The notes under the pieces are model-generated. The model was not told where the DNA came from and did not search any database. It saw only the letters and a program-made list of their open reading frames with translations. From contig JAFGGM010000054.1 in assembly GCA_016930555.1 (NCBI GenBank), forward strand, positions 1-57,756: a DNA stretch of 57,756 nucleotides, read 5' to 3'. The stretch is from Candidatus Bathyarchaeum sp. GTDB taxonomy: Archaea > Thermoproteota > Bathyarchaeia > Bathyarchaeales > Bathyarchaeaceae. Below are positions 18,630 through 27,075 of the stretch, in pieces; position 1 is the first letter of the stretch; every line of letters starts with the position of its first letter. The translations under genes were made by a program, and so were the position numbers.

Positions 18630-19187
18630 CTATACAATATATCGGTATGCTTCGTATTTTCCTGCAGTTGTGCTATTTCTGATGACCCTAACTATGTCGC
18701 CTGGCTTGCCACCTACAGCTATTATGGCAGGGTCGTGAGCATTGATTCGGGGCAACTGGTAGGCTTGCACCTTATGTTCTTCCAGAAACTGTGCTTTTTC
18801 TTCCGGTGTGAGAAGTTCATGCTTTGACACAAAATCGTGGTCGAAAATTTGGAAAGACGGAAAGATTTTGGGAATAAGTTCGATTTTGCTTTGTTTAGCG
18901 CGGGTTTTGGCTGTGTGAGTGTATTTTCCGATTGTAGTAATGATTCCTTTCTCAATTTTGGCGTCGTCCATAGCTTTTTTGAGTTGAGTCACATATGCGA
19001 CGCCTACTGTTCCGTCAGTGGTGACAGCCCAGATGATCGTTTCCTTGCCATCTTTCATTTTGACGGTGTAGCTGATGGCATTCTTTATGTCTTCTCTTTT
19101 TAGTATCTTATAACCACGAAGCTTTATGAGAACCGTAGTTTTCTTCTCCACCAAAGTTTCTTCAGAACTCAAATACTCATTCCTCAA
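18630..19187 (-). CDS. rpoH: RNA polymerase subunit H (Rpo5/Rpb5) with N-terminal restriction-endonuclease-fold domain
   Basis: C-terminus FQIFDHDFVSKHELLTPEEKAQFLEEHKVQAYQLPRINAHDPAIIAVGGKPGDIVRVIRNSTTAGKYEAYRYIV is canonical RpoH; N-terminal ~105 aa is Mrr/RPB5-jaw like. Confidence 0.9.
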   Translation of the reverse strand: MRNEYLSSEETLVEKKTTVLIKLRGYKILKREDIKNAISYTVKMKDGKETIIWAVTTDGTVGVAYVTQLKKAMDDAKIEKGIITTIGKYTHTAKTRAKQSKIELIPKIFPSFQIFDHDFVSKHELLTPEEKAQFLEEHKVQAYQLPRINAHDPAIIAVGGKPGDIVRVIRNSTTAGKYEAYRYIV

Positions 19188-19250
19188 GCTAAGGTATTTA
19201 AAGGGAAAACTGTCTGCAAACCCTTAAACTTTACGCTAATTTCAGCTCGT

Positions 19251-19490
19251 TTACTGTTCAGTTACAGTAATTATCGACACGGGACAGGAATCTTCTGCCT
19301 CTCTGGCGCCTTCAATCTCCTCATCATCGAAAACTCCTGAGGATGCGTTAGCGTCAGTGTCTCCTCCAATCACAGTTGACTTTCCATCATCGTCTGGTTC
19401 AAAGTGGGACGGGTCCAAACTATAGCAGGTGCCACAGGCAATGCATCCCCCGCGTTCAATCTCAATCTTATATTTCATAAAATTCACCAC
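19251..19490 (-). CDS. Small ferredoxin
   Basis: GGCIACGTCYSLDPSHFEPDDDG...AEDSCPVSIITV. Confidence 0.85.
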   Translation of the reverse strand: MVNFMKYKIEIERGGCIACGTCYSLDPSHFEPDDDGKSTVIGGDTDANASSGVFDDEEIEGAREAEDSCPVSIITVTEQ

Positions 19491-19741
19491 TACAAGTTCT
19501 GTGTTTAGACAATAAAATTTTTGCTGTCTAAACGACCACTAGCTATACTTGTAGCCTAATAGAGTTACCTTGTTAAAAACAGTATTTTTCAGAAAAATCA
19601 AGAGAACTGAAAAAAGGTTACCGACCTACTGGTTTGTGGTTTAGATCGTTCTACAAATCTATACACGTTCAGACAAACCATACAGAACAATTATATGACT
19701 TTGTTCATCCTTAAGTGAAAACGTAACTCGGTGAAAAACAC

Positions 19742-20479
19742 ATGGACCCAAGAGATATTGTGTTAGGTGGAATTTGTGGTGCACTGTATGCAGTAGCAGG
19801 AATTTTAATCTACAATCTTTTACCAATTACCGCTCCAGGAATAGGTGTTGTCAGGTTCTGGCCTTCACTTGTTATCCCTGCAGTTTTCGCAGTTCTCTTC
19901 GGACCAAAGGTCGGTGGTATAGGTGGAGCGCTAGGAATTTTCGTCAGTGATACCCTAATTCACAATGACCCCTTACTAAGTTTAACTGTTGGGGTCACAT
20001 CAAATTATGTAGGATTCTATCTTATTGGTCTAATTTCCCGAAAAACCATTAATTGGAAAAAAACTCTAGGAATTTCAGCTGTAGTTGTGGCTTTGCTTTC
20101 ACTAACCATGGGGTATGTGTTGTTTATTTACGTCTCAGTTAATGCCACAATCCTGTTCATTAGTCTAGTTATTGCTACTTACCTGGTTACAGTTTTGATC
20201 GGATTCAAGTGGTCTACTTGGAGAAGTTATGGACTAGGTTCAATGGTTGGTCTTGGCGTCGCAAGCTCAATAATAGGTATAGGCGTTTGGGCATACAGTC
20301 ATATCTTTCTGTTACCCGCTAATGTGAGTGCAACTTCCAATTTGCCCATATCCACAGCTGCGGTATGGTTCATATGGACGTTTGCAACGGAGATACCCTT
20401 TCTAATAACACTAGGTCCACCAATATTAAAGGCATGTTATAAGGCGTTTCCATCGTTAGCTCCCAAACCTGAAAAGTAG
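19742..20479 (+). CDS. ECF-transporter S-component-like membrane protein
   Basis: Hydrophobic, FGPKVGGIGGALGIFVSDTLIH motif typical of ECF S components; substrate not determined. Confidence 0.65.
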   Translation: MDPRDIVLGGICGALYAVAGILIYNLLPITAPGIGVVRFWPSLVIPAVFAVLFGPKVGGIGGALGIFVSDTLIHNDPLLSLTVGVTSNYVGFYLIGLISRKTINWKKTLGISAVVVALLSLTMGYVLFIYVSVNATILFISLVIATYLVTVLIGFKWSTWRSYGLGSMVGLGVASSIIGIGVWAYSHIFLLPANVSATSNLPISTAAVWFIWTFATEIPFLITLGPPILKACYKAFPSLAPKPEK

Positions 20480-20491
20480 GAGGAAACTGGC

Positions 20492-21421
20492 ATGCTAAAG
20501 CGTGAGACAGCATTCAGTCCGGCTGGAATCAGCAGCTTTTTCGAAATCTGCGACAAAACTATTGATGGGGTATTGATTGCTGACCATGAGCGCGTTGGCG
20601 CTAGGGGTGGAGGCTTTTCTCCTGACAAAGGAGTTACAACTGAAGTTATCGTGGATGAGGCTGAGGAAAGTCATGTGCAAGTGGTCATTAACGGAGAAAA
20701 CTGTCCAGAGGCTACAACAACAAAATTGGTTGTTGAAATGCTGACTTCTAAGGTTTCTGAAAGCTATGCAATAACTGTCATTCATCAGGTGGATGTACCC
20801 ATTGGTGCGGGTTTCGGTTCTAGCGCTGCCGGTGCTTTAGGGGCTGCTTTGGCGTTGAGCAAAGCTTTGGGTCTTAACCTTACGTACAATCAGTTGGGCA
20901 GAATAGCTCACATAGCTGAAGTGAAATGTAAAACAGGTTTAGGAACAGTTGGTCCGTTATTGTTTGGAGGATGCGGATTAACCATCGAGCCAGGCGCGCC
21001 CGGAATCGCCCACTTAGACCGTATTCCTGTCTCCTCTGATTACAGACTCGTTGTAGGCACTTTCAGATCCTACCCAACCAAGGAGCTGCTTTGTTCTCAA
21101 AAATCTCGGGAAATAATCAACGAGTGGGGACGAAAAACCCTCAAAAGAATACTTGCTAACCCATCTCTTGAAACTTTTATGGACGCGTGTAAAGATTTTG
21201 CTGTGGGCACAGGCTTTGTTACAGACCGCGTTCAGAAGCTAATGAAGTTGGCTGAGAAAGCTGGAGCTGTTGGAGCAGCACAGAATATGCTAGGAGAGGC
21301 GGTTCATGCTTTGGTTACATTTGAGAAGATGGACCATGTTTATGATGCTTTCAGGACAGTTTTGCCTGAAGAAAAGATTATTACAGCCAAAATTGACTCT
21401 CAAGGTGCACGTATTAGGTGA
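20492..21421 (+). CDS. Pantoate kinase (archaeal GHMP kinase)
   Basis: FSPAGISSFFEI N-terminus, GAGFGSSAAGALGAALALSKALG GHMP motif; followed by PPAT gene. Confidence 0.85.
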   Translation: MLKRETAFSPAGISSFFEICDKTIDGVLIADHERVGARGGGFSPDKGVTTEVIVDEAEESHVQVVINGENCPEATTTKLVVEMLTSKVSESYAITVIHQVDVPIGAGFGSSAAGALGAALALSKALGLNLTYNQLGRIAHIAEVKCKTGLGTVGPLLFGGCGLTIEPGAPGIAHLDRIPVSSDYRLVVGTFRSYPTKELLCSQKSREIINEWGRKTLKRILANPSLETFMDACKDFAVGTGFVTDRVQKLMKLAEKAGAVGAAQNMLGEAVHALVTFEKMDHVYDAFRTVLPEEKIITAKIDSQGARIR

Positions 21422-21430
21422 TGAAAGGCC

Positions 21431-21901
21431 GTGAAGAATACGTTTGAGACTGTGGCTGTTGGCGGCACTTTTGACCTGTTTCATAAAGGACACCGAGCAT
21501 TACTCCGAAAGGCATTCAAGGTTGGAAACCGTGTTCTCATAGGTCTCTGTTCTGACGATTTTGTGAAGAAGATGAGAAAGCCTCATGGAATCGCATCGTA
21601 TACTGAACGTCTTGAAGAGCTGGAAAAGCTACTGAAAAAGAGAGGCGTGTTGGAGCGGGCGGAGATTTCACCCTTAGATGATGAGTATGGGCTCACATTG
21701 TCAGATACACGGATTGACGCTATAGTTGTGAGTGCGGAAACGGAACCGCGGGCTCACAAAATTAACGAAAAACGTAAGAGTCTTGGGATGGCGCCTCTGC
21801 CGATTGTTGAGGTGGAGATGGTTCTTTCTGAAGACCTTTATCCAATTTCGTCTACCCGCATCTGGTTCGAGGAAATTGACAGGGAAGGAAATTTGCTCTA
21901 A
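21431..21901 (+). CDS. coaD: Phosphopantetheine adenylyltransferase (archaeal)
   Basis: VAVGGTFDLFHKGHRALLRKAF nucleotidyltransferase HxGH motif; ISSTRI near C-terminus; GTG start. Confidence 0.92.
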   Translation: MKNTFETVAVGGTFDLFHKGHRALLRKAFKVGNRVLIGLCSDDFVKKMRKPHGIASYTERLEELEKLLKKRGVLERAEISPLDDEYGLTLSDTRIDAIVVSAETEPRAHKINEKRKSLGMAPLPIVEVEMVLSEDLYPISSTRIWFEEIDREGNLL

Positions 21902-21976
21902 ATTTATTTTCACAATAGAAATGAAGATTGTTTTAGGCCCCTTTTTGCATCTATCTAGGTTAGAGAAGGTTGTGCT

Positions 21977-22450
21977 TTGAAGAGAACAGGGGTTACGAGT
22001 CTTCCGCTTCATTCTGGTAAAGCCCCGCGATGGCTTGTTTTCCGAATGCAGAAACTCGCTAACGAGATGGTTACCATAATGATTGACGAGTATGGCGTGG
22101 ACATGTTTCTTAGACGTGTCTCGGACCCATTCTGGTTTCAGGCCTTAGGTTGCGTCTTAGGGTATGACTGGCATTCGTCAGGAGTCACCACTGTTTTAAC
22201 AGGCATTCTGAAAACGGCAATAAACAAGAGGGAGCTGGGCGTGACTGTTTGCGGCGGCAAGGGCAAAACCTCCCGTAAAACTCCTGAAGAAATCGAATTC
22301 TTAGGAGAAAAGTACAGTTTTTCAGAAGACAAACTCGATAGATTACTGTATGCCAGCCGAATGAGCGCAAAGGTTGACAGCACTGCAATTCAGGCAGGTT
22401 ATCCTCTGTATCCAACCCATCTCACCGTGAACAACACGCCTCTACACTAG
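21977..22450 (+). pseudogene. DUF763 protein, 5' part, interrupted by integrated element
   Basis: MKRTGVTSLPLHSGKAPRWLVFRMQKLANEM...[11 protein letters not shown], then 12 element-derived residues. The rest of the protein resumes at attR. Confidence 0.9.
22392..22412. repeat. attL core direct repeat
   Basis: AGGCAGGTTATCCTCTGTATC, identical to attR. Confidence 0.93.
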
Positions 22451-22464
22451 AATACGCATGGCAC

Positions 22465-23304
22465 ATGAAGAAAAAAGGACTATCACAAGCAACAATCAAA
22501 ACAAGAACATACCTGTTGAGCAAGCTCATAAAACTAGGAGCAGACCTAAACAACCCTGATACCGTAGAAACAATAATAGCAACACATGACTGGAAAAACC
22601 CTTACAAAAAGAACTACGCCAACGCCTACAAAGCATACACCAACTACAAAAAAATACAATGGGAAAAACCAAAAATCACAATAACACAAAAAGAACCATT
22701 CCTACCAACAGACGAAGAAGTAAAACAGCTAATATCAGGAACATCAAAAACGGTCAGCACCCTAATCCAACTTTTATACGAAACAGGAATCAGAATCGGA
22801 GAAGCAAACGCGCTCCAATGGACTGACATAGATTTAAAATCCAATCAAATCAGAATCAATTGCCCAGAAAAAGGAAGCAACGCGCGAACCCTGAAAATCT
22901 CAGACACACTGACAACAATGCTTAACAAACTTACCCGAAGAAAAGACAATAACATCTTCAACCCAAGAACACGAACAATAAGCACAATATTCAGCAGACA
23001 AAGAAAAAGACTAGCCGAAAAACTGCAAAACCCTAGAATCAAACAAATCCACTTCCATACACTAAGACACCTAAAAGCAACAACAGAATACTACAAAACA
23101 AAAGACATCCTTCATGTAAAATACATTCTAGGACACAAAAGGCTAGACACTACACAAAGATACGCACACTACCAACCATTCCAAAAGGAAAAATACCACT
23201 GCAAAGTAGCCAAAACCCAAGAAGAAATCACAGACCTAATAGAAAACGGATTCGAATATGTAACCGAACAAGAAGGACTAAAATACTTCCGCAAAAGGAA
23301 GTAA
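22465..23304 (+). CDS. int: Tyrosine recombinase/integrase (C-terminal major part of a partitioned gene)
   Basis: Catalytic motifs ETGIRIGEANALQWTDI (R), HFHTLRHLKATTEYY (HxxR), YILGHKRLDTTQRYAHY (H...Y). The frame is open upstream to the att core. Confidence 0.92.
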   Translation: MKKKGLSQATIKTRTYLLSKLIKLGADLNNPDTVETIIATHDWKNPYKKNYANAYKAYTNYKKIQWEKPKITITQKEPFLPTDEEVKQLISGTSKTVSTLIQLLYETGIRIGEANALQWTDIDLKSNQIRINCPEKGSNARTLKISDTLTTMLNKLTRRKDNNIFNPRTRTISTIFSRQRKRLAEKLQNPRIKQIHFHTLRHLKATTEYYKTKDILHVKYILGHKRLDTTQRYAHYQPFQKEKYHCKVAKTQEEITDLIENGFEYVTEQEGLKYFRKRK

Positions 23305-23316
23305 AACCCTCTTTTT

Positions 23317-23499
23317 TTAACAATCAATAAACATTGAATCCCAACAATCTTTATGATACAACTTCCTAGAAAACTTACTACCTACACTAACAACAAAATC
23401 ACCAACATACAAAAACTTATCACACTTGTAACAAAAAACCTCACCATAAAGCACAAGGAATGTAGAATATCTAGCATCATCTAAGATATATTCAGGCAA
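23317..23499 (-). CDS. Small Cys/His protein of the element
   Basis: MPEYILDDARYSTFLVLYGEVFCYKCDKFLYVGDFVVSVGSKFSRKLYHKDCWDSMFIDC: CxxC...HxxC. Confidence 0.5.
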   Translation of the reverse strand: MPEYILDDARYSTFLVLYGEVFCYKCDKFLYVGDFVVSVGSKFSRKLYHKDCWDSMFIDC

Positions 23500-23620
23500 T
23501 CGCTAAACCTCCAAAAAAGAACGCTCGTCAGGCATCTTCGATGCCTTCCTCGAAAAAAAAGAAAAAAAAGAATAAAACCACTCCGAAAACGCCTCAAAAA
23601 AGGTTCTTTTTCAATCAAAT

Positions 23621-23866
23621 TTAACGAATCCCACGAACAACCCTTACAACCATCTTCTTCTTACAATCCCAAACACTACAACCCATGAAAATATCACGAA
23701 CATCAGTAATACTCAAATTCTTAGGAAAATAAGGACAAATCCACAAAATCTCACCAGTATTTCCATAATCAACAATCTTACACCCAACAAAATTTGAATC
23801 GTCAAAATGCTTACCATTAGGATACTTACAAAGCATGTTTTCTTTAAAAGGACACAAATCACCCAT
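23621..23866 (-). CDS. Small Cys-rich protein of the element
   Basis: MGDLCPFKENMLCKYPNGKHFDDSNFVGCKIVDYGNTGEILWICPYFPKN...; located downstream of rep on the same strand. Confidence 0.5.
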   Translation of the reverse strand: MGDLCPFKENMLCKYPNGKHFDDSNFVGCKIVDYGNTGEILWICPYFPKNLSITDVRDIFMGCSVWDCKKKMVVRVVRGIR

Positions 23867-23979
23867 CTTAATTTACCATCCTAAAGCCAAAGGAGAGGAG
23901 AGAGGACAGAGGTGAAAATCCTCCTCCTCCTAATCCCACAACCCAACCCTTACCCAAAACAAACATCTCTAAAAACAAA

Positions 23980-25356
23980 TCAAGCAACTCCAACATGAAT
24001 ACACATCCTATGAACAGGACGTTTACCGTCCAACATCCTCAACTGAGACACATCGGTAATAGGTTGATGACACAAAGCACAATGCTTATAGAACGGAGAA
24101 GGTTCGGGAGCCTCAATACCAGCAACCGCAAAGGATTCCTCATACGCCTGATAAGCAGACTCATAATCCAACTCCTTAGCATCCGCTATTACACCTCCTC
24201 CCTTAGAACGACTAGGCGCAACCCTCCACACAACATTATCATCCTCATCACGATAATCCAAATACAAATCCTCACCATACTTACCCTCACCAACAAGTTG
24301 ACCAATAGCCAACTTACCAAGATACTCAATACGCTCCAACTCAGAGCCACAAATAGGACACAGTTTCTTACGAATCTCAGCAGTAAACTTCAACTTACGA
24401 TAACTGCAAATCCCAAACCAAGTAACAATACTACTCCGCTTCTTACCTTCAGACTTCTGATAACTAGCATGAGTTAATTGATACCATAAGGTTCCACCAA
24501 CAGTAATACGCTTATCCATAACCTTACTATAATAACCAGTCTCCTGATACAACGCCCAACGCTTCGCATTAAAACCATCACAACCAACCTTACAATCAAA
24601 ACGAGAAGGACAACTACGACACTTAAAACCGCCCTCAACAAAACCAAGAATATGCCAATGAGGACTATAAAACCAACCCTTACCACCTCTTTCATAACGA
24701 AAAGCATGAAAAATCAAACAACCACCACTAACACCAAGACGCTCCATAAACTTAACAGCCTTACTACGAGCCTCCTTCAAAGACAAACCATAATCAGAAG
24801 AAGCAATACTCAAAATAATATGCTCAACCAAACCATGACCAGAAACAGCCTTCAAACGGTCAGAAGCACGAAAAGCCTCACGAACAGCCCAACCAAACTT
24901 AAAACACTTAGGACAATCAGGCTTATAACAATAACAAGGACGCTTCTGAACATACACGTTACCAGCAAAATTACGACCATCCAAACGAGTCACATTATGC
25001 TTATGAACATTCAAACAACCCTTCAACTTCTTATTCAGATACATGCCACACATATGATTAGTCACTTCACCATGACCAACCAACCAAAAATCACCATGCC
25101 GACCCCAAGAGTCAGGCAAATTAATCTCAGGAACCACATCTACAAAACTTTTATTCTCAGACTGAGGTTGCTCATCATCCTCAATATCTTCAAAGCCAAT
25201 CTCAGAATCTTCAACTAACCTATCAACATTGTTTAGTAACGATAATAGCTCAACATTGTCGCCACTGACTTCATCCAACGAAACACCAAACTCAATAGAC
25301 CTATCGACCATCCATGCACCATCCAAGACACCACCGAAGTAAAACCAAACGCACAA
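23980..25356 (-). CDS. rep: HUH-type rolling-circle replication initiator (Rep) with zinc-finger motifs
   Basis: FYSPHWHILGFV (HUH), TLWYQLTHASYQKSEGKKRSSIVTWFGICSYRKLKF (archaeal Rep C-terminal pattern), multiple CxxC (CYCYKPDCPKC, CRSC, CPICG, CALC). Start codon uncertain. Confidence 0.82.
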   Translation of the reverse strand: MCVWFYFGGVLDGAWMVDRSIEFGVSLDEVSGDNVELLSLLNNVDRLVEDSEIGFEDIEDDEQPQSENKSFVDVVPEINLPDSWGRHGDFWLVGHGEVTNHMCGMYLNKKLKGCLNVHKHNVTRLDGRNFAGNVYVQKRPCYCYKPDCPKCFKFGWAVREAFRASDRLKAVSGHGLVEHIILSIASSDYGLSLKEARSKAVKFMERLGVSGGCLIFHAFRYERGGKGWFYSPHWHILGFVEGGFKCRSCPSRFDCKVGCDGFNAKRWALYQETGYYSKVMDKRITVGGTLWYQLTHASYQKSEGKKRSSIVTWFGICSYRKLKFTAEIRKKLCPICGSELERIEYLGKLAIGQLVGEGKYGEDLYLDYRDEDDNVVWRVAPSRSKGGGVIADAKELDYESAYQAYEESFAVAGIEAPEPSPFYKHCALCHQPITDVSQLRMLDGKRPVHRMCIHVGVA

Positions 25357-25488
25357 ACAATCACAATAGACAATACCAAACGTGCCTCAATACAAATGTA
25401 TCGAGTGATGTAAGAACAACTAACCACAATTGAAATATAAATAATTTGTGGACAAAAAAATTGCAAAAACAACATGAAACCATAAGTA

Positions 25489-25596
25489 GCAGGAGGGGCT
25501 GGGCAAAGTTCAGAGGTTTCACCCACTAGCGGGGTGAAAGTCGCGCCAATTCGCGCGACCAAGCCTCTCTGACTTTGCCAAGACACGCCCCCCTGC
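25489..25596. other. Branched inverted-repeat structure, candidate replication origin of the element
   Basis: Outer stem GCAGGAGGGG..GGCAAAGT.CAGAGG pairs with CCTCTCTGACTTTGCC...CCCCCCTGC and encloses two perfect hairpins: TTTCACCC-ACTAGCG-GGGTGAAA and GTCGCGC-CAATTC-GCGCGAC. Located upstream of rep. Confidence 0.6.
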
Positions 25597-25888
25597 ACCG
25601 CCCTTAACTCGAAAATCAAAGAAACTTCATATAAAAAACAACATTGACCACAGCAGAATCAACTAAAAAATTAATCAATCCGCAACAAAGTTATCAACAA
25701 AAGGAAGATACAACATTACCCTTTATGAAACCCAAAGGAAGATAAATAAACTTCCTAAAAACCAACACTGAAAATCAAAACCAACTGACTCACCTACAAA
25801 GTAGCCAATACGAACAAGACCACACCTCAAAAATTCCTAAAACGGATAATACGCCAACAAACAACAAAATATTAACATTAAAACACAA

Positions 25889-25916
25889 GCCAAAATCCTC
25901 TACCTGAGATTTTGGC
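25889..25916. repeat. Perfect 9-bp hairpin inside the element
   Basis: GCCAAAATC-CTCTACCTGA-GATTTTGGC. Confidence 0.6.
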
Positions 25917-25959
25917 GACAAAAATAATTACAAACAAAAAACAAAAACCCAAGTAATAG

Positions 25960-26014
25960 ACAAACGCCAACTACAAATAAAAAACAAACGCCAACTCCAA
26001 TTAGAGGAGTGGCG
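25960..26014. repeat. Iteron-like direct repeats plus hairpin
   Basis: ACAAACGCCAACT at 25960..25972 and 25984..25996, degenerate copy ACAAACGACAACT at 26231..26243; hairpin CGCCA(A)CTCC...GGAGTGGCG at 25989..26014. Confidence 0.5.
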
Positions 26015-26374
26015 TGTGTGTGACCCAATAGCAAACTCCTCTCTAAACTACAAAAGAGACAAACATCCATCAACAGCACAAAAAAATAAACCAGAACTAC
26101 AACAGAGTCTCAGAAAACTACTGGATAGCACCACCATCTACCAAAACAAATCCATATACAAGTCCAGAAACACAATAGAGCCTAAAAACAAAAAAAGCTC
26201 AAACAAACAAACAAGGCAACTCCAATAGAAACAAACGACAACTACAATAAAACCTAACGCAAACGAAATAAACGATAAATACGACAACAGCCCAAACAAA
26301 AAATAAGAAATGAAAGGGAGGAGGTGAAAAACAACGAGTAAAAAAGACAATAGTAAAAAATTACTTTGCCCCAT

Positions 26375-26395
26375 AGGCAGGTTATCCTCTGTATC
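26375..26395. repeat. attR core direct repeat
   Basis: AGGCAGGTTATCCTCTGTATC, identical to attL. Confidence 0.93.
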
Positions 26396-27075
26396 ATCAT
26401 GCTTTTTTTGTTACAGAAGGGGGAGAATGGGCTGTGGTTCAGCAGGGAATAAACATTAATGACAAGTCGGCGCGAAGGTATCATTGGCTATCCGGTAACG
26501 TGAAAGATTTTGTCGTTGAACCTCATGACGCCGTGGTTGGAGACATGAAAAAAGATGTTGTGCTGGACATGACTTCACAAGAAAGTGAAGGCTGTAGAAA
26601 AACCTCAACTGACATCGTCAAAGAGAATCCGAAAAAATTGAAAAAAACAATTCTTTCTATTCGTCCTGTCCATCAGAAGTCTTTGCAGGAATGGATTCCG
26701 CAGTCTCAAGAAACAGAGTATACAATTGACGCTTTTTCGTTGCCACGTAACCTTAACTGGAACACAGTCAAGCGGGTGTACGATTTTCACCCCAAAAACT
26801 ATGAAGAACTGATAGGCATCAGAGGTGTGGGTCCTGCAACAGTCAGAGCCTTAGCTTTAGTTTCTGAGATGGTCTACGGTGAGAAACCCTGCTGGGAAGA
26901 CTCCATAAAATACAGTTTCTGTGTGGGCGGAAAAGATGGAGTTCCTTATCCCGTGGACAGAGCAACTTATGATGAGACCATAGAAATTTTGGGAAACGCA
27001 ATAGAACAAGCCAAAGTTGGCAACAAAGATAAGCTTAATGCCGTGAAGAGGCTGCGTGTTCTCACAAATCAGTGA
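26375..27075 (+). pseudogene. DUF763 protein, 3' part
   Basis: Frame from attR reads [46 protein letters not shown]... to stop at 27075. Joining 21977..22412 with 26396..27075 gives 1116 nt = 372 codons. Confidence 0.92.

Larger units (their letters stand above)
22392..26395. mobile_element. Integrated ~4.0-kb rolling-circle-type plasmid/virus-like element
   Basis: Perfect 21-bp direct repeat AGGCAGGTTATCCTCTGTATC at 22392..22412 and 26375..26395 (period 3,983 bp) flanks an integrase and an HUH Rep; excision restores the DUF763 frame. Confidence 0.93.

Noticed and set aside
23524-23545. Hairpin AGGCATC-TTC-GATGCCT as a terminator
   Set aside because: No T-run follows the stem on either transcribed strand; function unclear.
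23995-25218. Two long plus-strand ORFs (160 and 188 aa) antisense to rep
   Set aside because: They follow from the extreme A/C-rich strand composition (T/N/I/L/S/R-rich low-complexity proteins) and lie fully antisense to a recognisable HUH Rep.
25489-25596. tRNA-like or CRISPR-like structure
   Set aside because: Stems do not match acceptor/anticodon/T-arm geometry or consensus; no spaced identical repeats.
26138-26484. Hydrophobic minus-strand ORFs (78 and 76 aa) at the right end of the element, superficially holin-like
   Set aside because: Almost no charged residues, as expected when AAA/CAA/AAC-rich non-coding DNA is read on the opposite strand; the second crosses attR.
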